Counted from the first letter of the stretch, positions 1-7,699 are shown. The stretch is 64,000 nt of DNA from Pleurocapsa minor GSE-CHR-MK 17-07R (GCA_019359125.1 JAHHHY010000003.1:1-64000), one strand, 5' to 3'. Numbers and translations: made by a program. The notes: generated by a model from the sequence alone, not told the origin.

Positions 1-34
1 ATGTTTATTCGCTCACATGCTGGCCGTGAGTCAT

Positions 35-60
35 CCCCTCTTCCACATCGTGGAGAGGGG
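35..60. repeat. Interspersed palindromic repeat, copy 1
   Basis: A 26-base near-palindrome: CCCCTC on the left, GAGGGG on the right, around a CCAC...GTGG core. It matches 44467-44492 with three differences, and both copies are followed by a GGGGTGAGG-type tail. It lies in non-coding DNA left of the first gene. Function is unknown; it resembles the short repeats often scattered between genes in large bacterial genomes. Confidence 0.6.
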
Positions 61-102
61 AACGAGGGGTGAGGCGATTTCTAGCGCGGATTCGCCGAGC
101 GC

Positions 103-219
103 AATCCCACCGCGACGACGCTGTACTGATAAATGCAATTGAACCGCCAAGGCGCAAAGAGCGCAAAGGAAAAGAATCAATACAGTCTCTTCCTGGCGTC
201 CTTGGCGTCTTGGCGGTTT
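103..219. repeat. Palindromic interspersed element, copy 1
   Basis: The left part (103-129) matches 2292-2318 at 26 of 27 positions. It is followed by a large imperfect hairpin whose left arm begins AACCGCCAAGGCGC (about 141 onward) and whose right arm ends in CTTGGCGGTTT (about 219). A second copy lies at 2292-2397, so the two flank the three-gene block 244-2286. There is no coding potential, and nothing else is seen in 1-243 apart from the repeat at 35-60. A small non-coding or MITE-like element is the simplest reading. Confidence 0.6.
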
Positions 220-243
220 GACTGCTCTTCACGTCCTCGCGAT

Positions 244-819
244 TCAATTTTCGCTGTGCTGTTTGCGCGCATAATTCTCGCGTGAGCGGGCGCGATTCAT
301 GCAGTCGATGCTGCACCACACGCGGTTGCCATTCTTCGTCGTATCCAGAAACATCAGCACGCACCAGTCATTTTTGCATTTATGCAGGCGTTCGGGCTCG
401 CATTCTGTCAGCAGCCACGCGGCCGAATGCGCGATCGGCAGCAGCAGCGCCTGGTCTGCATCGGTCACCTGCTGCATGCCAAAGCGGTTGCCAGGCATCA
501 GCTCCAGGCGCGTATGTCCGGCTGCCAGCACTGCGTTCAGGGTATCCATATCAGCGTCATCTGGGGATTTCTCCGCCACAACTGCGCTGAAAATGCGCCG
601 CAGCGCGCCGCGCAGGGCCTTTGCCCGCTCAAAGCTGGGCCGCGCCGCCTGTCCAGCGGTCACAGGCAGGGCATAGCGCTCGGCGGCAGCGCCCCACCAC
701 GCCGAGAAATCGTCTGGCCCGCGCAGCAGGTCGATGGCTTTGCGCCGCTCGGCAATCTCGGTATTCACAAAATCAAAGGCCAGCGCCTCTCCCACGAACA
801 CAAACTCTTGCCCGGCCAT
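244..819 (-). CDS. CGNR zinc-finger (ABATE-type) putative transcriptional regulator
   Basis: This 191-residue protein has the layout of the ABATE/CGNR family: an N-terminal stress-associated domain (about 8-130) and a C-terminal zinc finger. Four cysteines are visible at 148, 153, 169 and 173 (C-x4-C-x15-C-x3-C). The signature CGNR is CMNR here (173-176), with the family's NGxRxWCS block just before it. The ATG at 819 follows a GGTGGGGG ribosome-binding site by six bases. It is divergent from the flavin oxidase gene, and the shared 150-base gap holds overlapping promoters and an inverted repeat. It is therefore likely the local regulator, which is inference from context and family. Confidence 0.8.
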   Translation of the reverse strand: MAGQEFVFVGEALAFDFVNTEIAERRKAIDLLRGPDDFSAWWGAAAERYALPVTAGQAARPSFERAKALRGALRRIFSAVVAEKSPDDADMDTLNAVLAAGHTRLELMPGNRFGMQQVTDADQALLLPIAHSAAWLLTECEPERLHKCKNDWCVLMFLDTTKNGNRVWCSIDCMNRARSRENYARKQHSEN

Positions 820-857
820 TTTTTGCCCCCACCCATCACGCAGTACTCTATCGACTC

Positions 858-886
858 ATTGTACATATCAAAATACCACTTGACAA
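858..886 (-). promoter_or_regulatory. Promoter of the CGNR regulator gene
   Basis: Read on the minus strand, TTGTCA (-35, plus-strand 881-886) and TACAAT (-10, plus-strand 858-863) are separated by exactly 17 bases. Both are close to the housekeeping consensus. The site lies 39 bases upstream of the start codon at 819. Confidence 0.55.
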
Positions 887-943
887 TATATATTTTCCCG
901 GATACAGTCCATTTATACACATCAAATAAACTTTTGATATGTA
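862..943. promoter_or_regulatory. 12-bp inverted repeat, candidate operator
   Basis: TACATATCAAAA at 862-873 is exactly complementary in inverse to TTTTGATATGTA at 932-943. A third, degenerate half-site (ACACATCAAAT) lies around 918-926. The left arm overlaps the -10 of the minus-strand promoter, and the right arm lies downstream of the plus-strand promoter. This suits looping or cooperative binding by one regulator controlling both directions. Confidence 0.55.
880..908 (+). promoter_or_regulatory. Promoter of the flavin oxidase gene
   Basis: TTGACA at 880-885 is a perfect -35. After 17 bases comes TACAGT (903-908), matching four of six -10 positions. It overlaps the -35 of the divergent minus-strand promoter, so the two promoters may be mutually exclusive. 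Confidence 0.5.
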
Positions 944-969
944 TAAATTGCGGGTATGGAGGTGGTTCG

Positions 970-1878
970 ATGGCAGATTTCCATGATGGCGAACTGGCAG
1001 TGCAGACGCGGCTTGGCGTGGCGAAAATGGCAGCCCGTATCAGCGGCATGATCCACCCGATGATTTTTGGGAACGCCGCAGCATTTCTGGCCCAGCTTCC
1101 GTTTGTGTTCGCCGCCTCTCGTGACGACGGCGGACGCACATGGGCTTCCATGCTCAGCGGCGCGCCCGGCTTCCTGCGCGTCGTCAGCGAAGACACGCTG
1201 TTCATCGGCGCACTCCCCCATGCCGATGACCCGCTGCACGCAAATCTACGGGACGGGGCCGCAATTGGCCTGCTGGCCATCGACTTCGCCCGGCGTGAGC
1301 GCATGCGCCTGAATGGTCGCCTGCTGCACCGCAGTGCCGACGGACTGACGCTGGAAGCGCGCGAGGTCTATGGCAACTGCCCGAAGTACATCCAGGCGCG
1401 TTTTGTCGACGATGCCCCGCTACCAGCCGGGACAATTGAGCCTCAGCTTACCCGGCATAGTGCGACTCTGACCGGCAGCCAGCAGGCCTGGATTGCGGGC
1501 GCAGACACCTTCATCATCGCCAGCGCCCACCCGGAGCGCGACGCTGATGCCTCGCACCGCGGCGGCAATCCCGGTTTCGTGCGCATCGACGACGAAGGCC
1601 GACTGACCTTCCCCGATTACAGCGGCAACATGATGTTCAATACGCTGGGCAATATCGCCGTCAATCCCTCCGTGGGGCTGCTGTTTCCAGACTTCAAGGC
1701 CGGAAGCACACTCCAGCTCACAGGCGACGCGTCGATCATCTGGGACGGCCCGCGGCTGGCCGATTTTCCCGGCGCACAGCGGCTGGTCACCGTAAGCGTT
1801 CAGGAAGTTATCGAACGGCAGGGCGCACTGTCGCTCCATTTCAGCGCACCGGATTACTCGCGCTACAACCCCCGTTAA
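970..1878 (+). CDS. Pyridoxamine 5'-phosphate oxidase-family flavoprotein
   Basis: A 302-residue protein of the predicted flavin-nucleotide-binding group of the PPOX superfamily. Two split-barrel halves are recognisable. The N-terminal half runs about 35-125. The C-terminal half (about 170-270) has the group's hallmark stretch ASHRGGNPGF, then FPDYSGNMMFNTLGN and VGLLFPDF. The reading frame is open far upstream, but ATG 970 has GGAGGT six bases before it and sits just downstream of a good promoter, so the longer start is rejected. Proteins of this type are thought to bind FMN; no substrate can be assigned. It probably forms a transcription unit with the DsrE-like gene 69 bases downstream. Confidence 0.85.
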   Translation: MADFHDGELAVQTRLGVAKMAARISGMIHPMIFGNAAAFLAQLPFVFAASRDDGGRTWASMLSGAPGFLRVVSEDTLFIGALPHADDPLHANLRDGAAIGLLAIDFARRERMRLNGRLLHRSADGLTLEAREVYGNCPKYIQARFVDDAPLPAGTIEPQLTRHSATLTGSQQAWIAGADTFIIASAHPERDADASHRGGNPGFVRIDDEGRLTFPDYSGNMMFNTLGNIAVNPSVGLLFPDFKAGSTLQLTGDASIIWDGPRLADFPGAQRLVTVSVQEVIERQGALSLHFSAPDYSRYNPR

Positions 1879-1947
1879 CCACGCGGCCTGCTCGTCTGGC
1901 TGCTGCGTTATGTTCGCAAACCTGATTCGTCTCAAGGAGGATATGTC

Positions 1948-2286
1948 ATGTCTAAATTTGCAGTGGTGGTGCTGTCGGATACTGGTTCAGAGGAAGGCTT
2001 CGGGCGCGTGTTCAACGCCATGACTGCCGTACAGCAGCTCAGCGCGGCAGGCCATGAAGTCGGGATGTATTTCGACGGCACAGGCACCCGCTGGCTCGAT
2101 GTGCTGGCGGATGAAAGGCACCCCGCGCACGGGCTGTTCGCGTCGGTCTACCCGCACGTGGTCGCAGCCTGCAGCGCGTGTGCCAGTTTCTTCAATGTAC
2201 AAATCACGTCGGCACCGGCCACCGCGCAAAACGAAGTCGATTACAGCCAAATCGCCGCCGCGGGGAATCAGGTGCTTACGTTCTAG
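1948..2286 (+). CDS. DsrE-like family protein
   Basis: A 112-residue soluble protein with the alpha/beta DsrE fold pattern: a hydrophobic first strand (KFAVVVLSDTG), then AMTAVQQLSAAGHEVGMYFDGTG, and a cysteine pair in AACSACASFF (about 74-80). DsrE-fold proteins act in sulfur transfer or as uncharacterised partners of redox enzymes. The cysteines could be functional, but no substrate is known. ATG 1948 has a strong AAGGAGG site eight bases upstream. It follows the flavin oxidase on the same strand and is the last gene of the cassette before the second copy of the palindromic element. Confidence 0.75.
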   Translation: MSKFAVVVLSDTGSEEGFGRVFNAMTAVQQLSAAGHEVGMYFDGTGTRWLDVLADERHPAHGLFASVYPHVVAACSACASFFNVQITSAPATAQNEVDYSQIAAAGNQVLTF

Positions 2287-2291
2287 CCTGT

Positions 2292-2397
2292 AATCTCACC
2301 GCGACGACGCTGTACTGACAAAACAGTTTCAACCGCCAAGACGCAAAGAACGCCAAGGAAAGGCACTTAATTGCTCTGGCCTGACATCCTGGCGGTT
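2292..2397. repeat. Palindromic interspersed element, copy 2
   Basis: Its first 27 bases match 103-129 with one change. They are followed by an AACCGCCAAGACGC arm (2331 onward) and a closing CCTGGCGGTT (2388-2397). It is shorter and more degenerate on the right arm than copy 1. It occupies nearly all of the gap between the DsrE-like gene and the convergent gene ending at 2431. Confidence 0.6.
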
Positions 2398-2430
2398 CAA
2401 TACTTTACCCAGCATCACATTCTGAGCGCG

Positions 2431-3303
2431 CTAATACAGCACGCGGTTCTCGCAGTAGGCCACCAGCGAGCGGGCAAAATCGTTATCGCCGCTCAGCCCG
2501 ACGCGCCCACCAGACAGTACGCGGGCTGCCTGTATACGTCCGGAGGTCAGCAGACAGAAAGTGGGGATATCGAGCGTCAGCGTGGCGGAAGGATCAGCCT
2601 CGGCGCCGACATGATAGCTGCCCCCGGCCGGGCCGGTCAGCACCAGGACGGCAGCGCGCCCGTTCAGGCCACGGCGCGCTTTGTGGGCCAGATCACGCAC
2701 GATCAGCGCGACTGTCCGCCGGTCATGGCCGCCATCCATCGGCATGCTGCGCCCGGCCGCATCGCAGATATCCATGCGATGCATCCACATGTCACGCGTG
2801 TAAATCAGGTCAAATACATAGCCCATCGAGCGCGGCTGATCCAGCCCCGGCATCGGCAGCACGGGCCCGCGCACAACTCCCGGGATGCGATCGCGCCCTC
2901 GCAGTGAGGCTTCAGCCGCCCCGCGAAGCTCGGCAATGAGTTCAGCCGGGCTGTGGCCGCGCCGGGCATCCACCTGCCCCTGATTCCACGCATCCAGCAT
3001 ACTCATGCCTTTGCGCAGATAAGGGGACAGCACCGCCGGGCTGAGCTGGCGCAAGAAGGCGCCCAGGCTGGTAAAGCCGGCCACATGTCCGGCCTGGTGG
3101 GCGACGATGTCTTTCACGGTCCACAGCGTGCACGAAGTCTCGCGCTCCCAGTCTTCGGCAGCCAGCGACTCGATCAGCGCCTGAAAGCGTCGCAGTTCCT
3201 CAGCCGCCATGCTCTGTGCCTCGCGATGTGTCAGGGCCGGGATGCGCGCCCCATCCTCAAACGGCGTCATTACTTCTGCTGCTGCCAACTGAACACGTGC
3301 CAT
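2431..3303 (-). CDS. Maleylpyruvate isomerase-family (DinB-like) protein
   Basis: A 290-residue protein of the mycothiol-dependent maleylpyruvate isomerase family, which has a DinB-like four-helix domain with a metal-binding histidine triad. The N-terminal domain shows WTVKDIVAHQAGH (about 62-74) and a second histidine region, YTRDMWMHRMD (about 166-176). The C-terminal third (about 200-280) resembles the SCP2-like extension. The natural thiol substrate in this organism is unknown, since mycothiol is best known from actinobacteria. ATG 3303 is preceded by AGGGG. It lies 31 bases downstream of the TetR gene on the same strand, so the regulator probably controls it. Confidence 0.75.
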   Translation of the reverse strand: MARVQLAAAEVMTPFEDGARIPALTHREAQSMAAEELRRFQALIESLAAEDWERETSCTLWTVKDIVAHQAGHVAGFTSLGAFLRQLSPAVLSPYLRKGMSMLDAWNQGQVDARRGHSPAELIAELRGAAEASLRGRDRIPGVVRGPVLPMPGLDQPRSMGYVFDLIYTRDMWMHRMDICDAAGRSMPMDGGHDRRTVALIVRDLAHKARRGLNGRAAVLVLTGPAGGSYHVGAEADPSATLTLDIPTFCLLTSGRIQAARVLSGGRVGLSGDNDFARSLVAYCENRVLY

Positions 3304-3334
3304 GATGTTTTCCCCTGTTTAAGAAATAAAGTCT

Positions 3335-3970
3335 TCAGCGAAGCCATGCTTTTTTCAGTAAATCCATCAGAACCGGAATCAGGCTGCCGAAGCGGCCGGA
3401 TCCGGCGGGCAGGTGCGGCTCATTCGCCAGATGCTGCGCCGTGAAGCCGTGCATCAGCGCGATCATCAGGTTCATCGTCACCTCAGCAGACAGCGGCGAC
3501 GTAATCGTCCCCGTGGTGATAGCCTGCTCTGTCATGCGCCGCGATACATCCAGCAGTCGTGCAGCCTCGGCCAGCCCCTCGGCCGACGGCACAAAACCCG
3601 GCACCGGCCGCTCAAACATCAGTTGATACAGCTCCGGATTCTCCAGCGCGAAGGCCAGATAGCCCTCCATGATGCGCTCCAGCCCCGCCCACGTCGCGCC
3701 ATGCTCGGTCAACAGTGCCTCCAGACGCTGGCGATACATGCGCATCCCCAGCACAAATAACGCCTCGTAAATGGCCGTTCGCCCCGGGAAATAGGTATAC
3801 AGCGACGGCGCGCGCATGCCCACCCGCCGGGCTACCTCTTGCAGATTCAGGTCGGCTGCACCCTGTTCGCGCATGACTTCGCGTGCGGCCTGCAGGATAT
3901 TGCCGGCCATTTCATCATGATTGCGCTGCCGCCTGGATTCCGGCGTCAATGGGCGCACTGTTTCGTTCAT
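3335..3970 (-). CDS. TetR/AcrR-family transcriptional repressor
   Basis: A 211-residue TetR-type regulator. The N-terminal helix-turn-helix spans about 14-70, with LNLQEVARRVGMRAPSLYTYFPG as recognition-helix region and the family YxYF motif. The rest is a divergent helical ligand-binding domain. ATG 3970 has GGAG eight bases upstream; an alternative GTG at 4000 would run into the operator and is less likely. Two palindromes immediately upstream suggest autoregulation. It is followed by the maleylpyruvate isomerase-like gene. Confidence 0.85.
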   Translation of the reverse strand: MNETVRPLTPESRRQRNHDEMAGNILQAAREVMREQGAADLNLQEVARRVGMRAPSLYTYFPGRTAIYEALFVLGMRMYRQRLEALLTEHGATWAGLERIMEGYLAFALENPELYQLMFERPVPGFVPSAEGLAEAARLLDVSRRMTEQAITTGTITSPLSAEVTMNLMIALMHGFTAQHLANEPHLPAGSGRFGSLIPVLMDLLKKAWLR

Positions 3971-4003
3971 CTGCTCTGCTCCAGACAATCCCTTGTCCAC
4001 AAA

Positions 4004-4040
4004 ATCCTAATATCATTAGGATTTCCTATTGCCATTAGGA
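4004..4040. promoter_or_regulatory. Double TetR operator
   Basis: The first site (4004-4022) is ATCCTAAT-ATC-ATTAGGAT, with perfect 8-bp arms. The second (4024-4040) is TCCTATT-GCC-ATTAGGA, with one arm mismatch. The centres are 19 bases apart, about two helical turns, which puts both on the same face. The sites lie 34 bases upstream of the TetR start, the usual position for autorepression. Confidence 0.7.
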
Positions 4041-4092
4041 TATGACGATTCAGGCAGTATGTCAAGCGGTCAGTTCCGGGATGAACAAACAA

Positions 4093-4140
4093 AAAAGGCA
4101 TCCCCGCGCCGGAATCACTTGCGGCGCGGGGATGCCTTTT
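4093..4140 (-). terminator. Rho-independent terminator after DUF1003 gene
   Basis: An 18-bp perfect stem (4093-4110 with 4123-4140) around a 12-base loop, GC-rich at its core and ending in a T run on the minus strand. It lies eight bases after the stop of the DUF1003 gene and between it and the start of the minus-strand TetR unit. Confidence 0.9.
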
Positions 4141-4148
4141 GAAGGCGT

Positions 4149-4772
4149 TTAAGCGGAGTGCAGGTGCTGCCCGCGCGTATTTTCGATGGCCTTCACCGTC
4201 GCGTTCAGTTCCTTGCGGCGGGCTTCCACCAGCGCATTCACCAGCCGTGTCTGCAGGGTCAGCGCGTCGGTCAGCGCGTCCAGCTTGCGGTGCAGGTCGG
4301 CGATTTCAACTTCGTTCTTCAGGTTGACCTGATAGTCGTTGTCGGCCACAGCGCGGTCTTTCTTCGCCTGCCGGTTCTGCGACATCAGGATGACGGGCGC
4401 CTGCAGCGCGGCCAGCGTGCTCAGCGTCAGGTTCAGCAGGATGAACGGAAAAGGGTCGAAGGCAGTGGCGCCCATCAGACTGTTTATCGTAATCCACACC
4501 ACCATCAGCAGGCCAAACGAGATGATAAATTTCCAGCTGCCCGCAAAGGTCGACATCCGGTCAGCCACGCGGTCGCCAAAGCTGGCGCGCTCGTCGATGC
4601 CCTCATACACGTCATCGGTCACGAGGTGCGGACGCAGGTCCTCAATCAGCGCCTGGGCTTCCGGGCTGAGCAGGCTGTCCAGTTCTTCAATTTCGGTGAT
4701 CAGGTCGTTGACTTCCGCCTCGGCATCTTCGGCGGGGTTGGCAATACGGTTGAGCAGCAGATCGCTGTACAT
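4149..4772 (-). CDS. DUF1003 inner-membrane protein
   Basis: A 207-residue protein with the DUF1003 core. After an acidic N-terminal part comes DRVADRMSTFAGSWKFI (about 67-83). Two transmembrane helices follow (about 84-100 and 112-130), with the family signature FPFILLNLTLS and then APVILMSQNRQ. The tail (about 145-205) is a coiled-coil-like helix. The molecular role of the family is unknown. ATG 4772 was chosen because GGAGG lies seven bases upstream; the in-frame GTG at 4796 has no such site. The gene stands alone with its own terminator. Confidence 0.85.
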   Translation of the reverse strand: MYSDLLLNRIANPAEDAEAEVNDLITEIEELDSLLSPEAQALIEDLRPHLVTDDVYEGIDERASFGDRVADRMSTFAGSWKFIISFGLLMVVWITINSLMGATAFDPFPFILLNLTLSTLAALQAPVILMSQNRQAKKDRAVADNDYQVNLKNEVEIADLHRKLDALTDALTLQTRLVNALVEARRKELNATVKAIENTRGQHLHSA

Positions 4773-5283
4773 GTTGAAGCCCTCCACAATCCACACGGTG
4801 CAGGCGCAGAATCATCGCTGCGGCTGCTACGGTCATGCTTGCGCTAATACGGCGCGCTATCAGATGTGGAACAGGCGGGGCCTGTAAGCTGTGGAATAAA
4901 TTCCAGGGGAACGGCGGCAGTGAAACGGTCCGCCGGGAAAGAAGCTAGCGGGAGGTCGTTTCGCTGTCACCGCCAGCTAACGGCGGCACCTGTTCGTAAC
5001 TACTACCTGCGTCCATTCTTTCCTTCACTTGAACACGACCAACAAATATGAGCAGGTTTGGGGCCACGCTCATACGCCTAAGATACACCCGAACCAATCG
5101 CGCTGTAAACTGTCAAAGTGGACTGACAATTAAGGCCATTGGTTGTATAAGATGTCCCCCCGCAGCCACGCGGAAGAAACAGCGCGGCACGCGAGGCGTC
5201 ATGCAATCGCACGTTTGACCCGCCGCGAAATATGGTTTACTGTCATCAACACTCGAACACACTATTCTGAGGATGACAGCGTA
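4773..5283. other. Intergenic region with foldable segment 4869-4995
   Basis: A 511-base non-coding gap between divergent genes. GAACAGG (4869-4875) can pair with CCTGTTC (4989-4995). The enclosed sequence can form three hairpins: 4892-4905 (6 bp), 4912-4935 (6 bp) and 4943-4978 (8 bp with one mismatch). Competing pairings also exist, such as ACAGG with CCTGT at 4881-4885, and CCGCC 4970-4974 with GGCGG 4982-4986. No known riboswitch consensus was recognised. Outside this segment nothing is seen except the leader of the next gene. Confidence 0.35.
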
Positions 5284-6450
5284 ATGAGCTTCAAACGATT
5301 TCTCGCGGCAACTGCCGCCGCCGCCGTGCTGACCCTGGGCGCGGGCGTCTCCGCACAGGAGGGCGCCCTGCCCGCCGTGGATGTGGAGCTGGTGGCCGAC
5401 GGCTTTGTTCGTCCGCTGCTGGTCACTGACGCGCGCGATGGCTCTGGCCGCATGTTCGTGGTCGAGCAGGGCGGACGCATCTGGGTGCTGCAAAATGGTG
5501 AGCGCCTCGAAACGCCGTTCATCGACCTGTCGGCCCGCATCAGCCCTGAGGCCAACCAGAACTTCTACACCGAGCGTGGCCTGCTGGGCTTCGCTTTCTC
5601 GCCCGACTTTGCCGAGTCTGGCCGCGTCTATCTCAGCTTCACCGGGCCGGATGGCAGCAGCGTGATCGAGCGCTATCTCGTCAGCGCAGACAACCCCAAT
5701 GTGGTCGATGTCAGCACCGCTCAGACGCTGTTCACCATGCAGCAGCCGTATGCCAACCACAACGGCGGGCATCTGGCCTTCGGCCCGGATGGCTACCTGT
5801 ATGTCGGCTTTGGCGATGGCGGCTCGCAGGGCGACCCGCAGAATAACGCGCAGAACCTGAACGTGTGGCTGGGCAAGCTGCTGCGCCTCGATGTCAGCAG
5901 CGACGAGGCCGGCTATACCATTCCGGTCGACAATCCGTTCGCCATCGACAGCGACGCCGCGCCTGAAATCTGGGCCTATGGCCTGCGCAATCCGTGGCGC
6001 TTTTCGTTTGACATGACCACTGGCGACCTGTATATCGCGGACGTGGGCGGCAGCAGCTACGAAGAAGTCAATTTCCAGCCGGCCGACGCAGCCGGCGGCC
6101 AGAATTATGGCTGGAAAGCGTGGGAAGGCCTGCACCAGACCGGCATGCTGCCCGACCCCGGCAATGCCGTTCCACCCATCGCGGAATATGACCATTCGCA
6201 GGGCATCAGCATCAGCGGCGGCTACGTGTATCGCGGTGAAAATTTCCCGACGCTGGATGGCATCTACTTCTATGGCGATTTTGGTTTTGGCCGCCTGTGG
6301 GGCGCCATGCAGATGGACGACGGCACCTGGGTGTCCGAAGCGCTGACCGTGCTCAGCGGCCGCTCGATCAGCTCATTCGGGCAGGACGAAAACGGCGAAG
6401 TCTATGTGGTCGATTATAATGGCGCCATCCTGCGGCTAATTCCCGCATAA
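5284..6450 (+). CDS. Secreted PQQ-dependent sugar dehydrogenase
   Basis: A 388-residue soluble aldose dehydrogenase-type beta-propeller. Residues 1-25 form a signal peptide ending in GVSAQ. Family landmarks follow: TERGLLGFAFSPDF, YANHNGGHLAFGPDGYLYVG with the catalytic-region histidine, GDGGSQGDPQN, YGLRNPWRFSFD and QNYGWKAWEG. Such enzymes oxidise sugars or related alcohols outside the cytoplasm with pyrroloquinoline quinone and calcium. PQQ use is inferred from the family; no pqq biosynthesis gene is present here. The frame is open further upstream, but ATG 5284 starts the signal peptide and has GAGG nearby. Confidence 0.85.
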   Translation: MSFKRFLAATAAAAVLTLGAGVSAQEGALPAVDVELVADGFVRPLLVTDARDGSGRMFVVEQGGRIWVLQNGERLETPFIDLSARISPEANQNFYTERGLLGFAFSPDFAESGRVYLSFTGPDGSSVIERYLVSADNPNVVDVSTAQTLFTMQQPYANHNGGHLAFGPDGYLYVGFGDGGSQGDPQNNAQNLNVWLGKLLRLDVSSDEAGYTIPVDNPFAIDSDAAPEIWAYGLRNPWRFSFDMTTGDLYIADVGGSSYEEVNFQPADAAGGQNYGWKAWEGLHQTGMLPDPGNAVPPIAEYDHSQGISISGGYVYRGENFPTLDGIYFYGDFGFGRLWGAMQMDDGTWVSEALTVLSGRSISSFGQDENGEVYVVDYNGAILRLIPA

Positions 6451-6466
6451 ACATAACGTCCCTGTC

Positions 6467-6507
6467 TGCCGCCTGCGCTGCATAGGATGTTGTTCCCGCA
6501 GGCGGCA
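6467..6507. terminator. Hairpin after sugar dehydrogenase gene
   Basis: An 11-bp perfect stem (TGCCGCCTGCG at 6467-6477 with 6497-6507) around a 19-base loop, 17 bases after the stop codon. There is no T run, so it may be an RNA-stabilising hairpin or attenuator rather than a full intrinsic terminator. Confidence 0.5.
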
Positions 6508-6552
6508 CGATGAACCTTCGTCTTTCTGCTTCCCCACTCTGAAAGGGTGACC

Positions 6553-7683
6553 ATGCAGCTCCAGCCAGATAACCCCCTGTTCATCGCCGGACTGATCGCC
6601 GCGGTGGGCATCCTGCTGGTCATCATCTGGCTGGTGACCGTGGTGCTGCGCATCATCTTTGACCGCGAGCCAGAGTTCCCGGCCTGGCAGCCGCCCTACC
6701 GCGTCGACCCGATGCTGAATCCCGAAACGACCTGGGCGCGCCGCCAGATGTGGCAGCAGCATGCCCAGAGCGACGTGCTGCCCACCCCCACCGATGGCGG
6801 CCTGTTCGCTGCGCGCAAAATCCTGACCGATGGCCAGGGCGTGAAGCTGCGCGGCTGGCGCGTGACCGGCCTGCGGCTGACGCAGTTTGATGCTTACGGG
6901 CGCGTGGGCCGCACGCAGACGATTGGCACGCAGCGCGCGCTGAAGCGCATGATTCGCCTGATGGCCAAATCCGGCGATCTGTCAGAAAGCGCGCTGAAGA
7001 AGGCCCTCGCCCCGGTGGCCGACGATCTGGCGAAGCCGTTTATCAAGCGGGCAAAGCGCACGCTCAGGCTGCCGGTCGCATTTGACATGCGCCTGAAAGC
7101 GCAGCGGGGCGAAGCGCGCCTGTTTTTCGAGCTGTATCAGTGGACGGGCATCACGTGGGAGATGATCGACGCGTGGGAGCCGGATATGCTGGTCGCCACC
7201 AGCAGCGTGCAGGAAAATTTCACCTATTCGCTGGGCGGGCAGATTCCGCCGGAATCACCGCGCCAGTTTCGTGAGCGTCTGCGCGACGAGCTGGTGCGCC
7301 TGATGGCCAACGCCCTCGCCGTCCCCGTGCCGTCGATGTTTGAGACGACCGGCCCGATGCCCATTCCAACAGTCCCCCTGCGACCCGAAGACCAGATGCT
7401 GCCCCCCGTCACCAGCGCGATGGCCCCGATCCCGATGGTCATCGCCGAGGACACCAGCCGCATTCAGGCGGTCACGCCGCCGGTCACGCCCAAGGTGGAA
7501 GACAGTCCCCTGGCAAGCGACGCGACGATTGAGTCCATTCCTTCCTCCCTGCCGGAAAACATCACCGAACCGGCGCTCGACCAGGCCGACTTCCCGCTGG
7601 ACGAATCCACGGCGATGCTGCCCAAACCGGAATCGCCTGAACCCGATAAAAACACGCCGCCAGACAATCCTCCGTTAATCTAA
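6553..7683 (+). CDS. Membrane-anchored protein of unknown function
   Basis: A 376-residue protein I do not recognise. One transmembrane helix lies at about 9-33 (LFIAGLIAAVGILLVIIW) followed by a basic boundary, giving a single anchor near the N-terminus. The middle (about 60-260) looks globular, with many Arg/Lys residues in amphipathic helices. The C-terminus (about 265-376) is low-complexity, Pro/Thr/Ser/Asp-rich and probably unstructured. ATG 6553 is preceded by GAAAGG; a GTG six bases upstream is the alternative. It sits alone between a hairpin and the promoter at 7700. Confidence 0.7.
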   Translation: MQLQPDNPLFIAGLIAAVGILLVIIWLVTVVLRIIFDREPEFPAWQPPYRVDPMLNPETTWARRQMWQQHAQSDVLPTPTDGGLFAARKILTDGQGVKLRGWRVTGLRLTQFDAYGRVGRTQTIGTQRALKRMIRLMAKSGDLSESALKKALAPVADDLAKPFIKRAKRTLRLPVAFDMRLKAQRGEARLFFELYQWTGITWEMIDAWEPDMLVATSSVQENFTYSLGGQIPPESPRQFRERLRDELVRLMANALAVPVPSMFETTGPMPIPTVPLRPEDQMLPPVTSAMAPIPMVIAEDTSRIQAVTPPVTPKVEDSPLASDATIESIPSSLPENITEPALDQADFPLDESTAMLPKPESPEPDKNTPPDNPPLI

Positions 7684-7699
7684 CGGCTTCGTGAAAAAG

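Noticed and set aside
382-969. Upstream extension of the flavin oxidase frame
   Set aside because: It would cross the divergent regulator gene and both promoters. ATG 970 has a good ribosome-binding site and begins the conserved domain.
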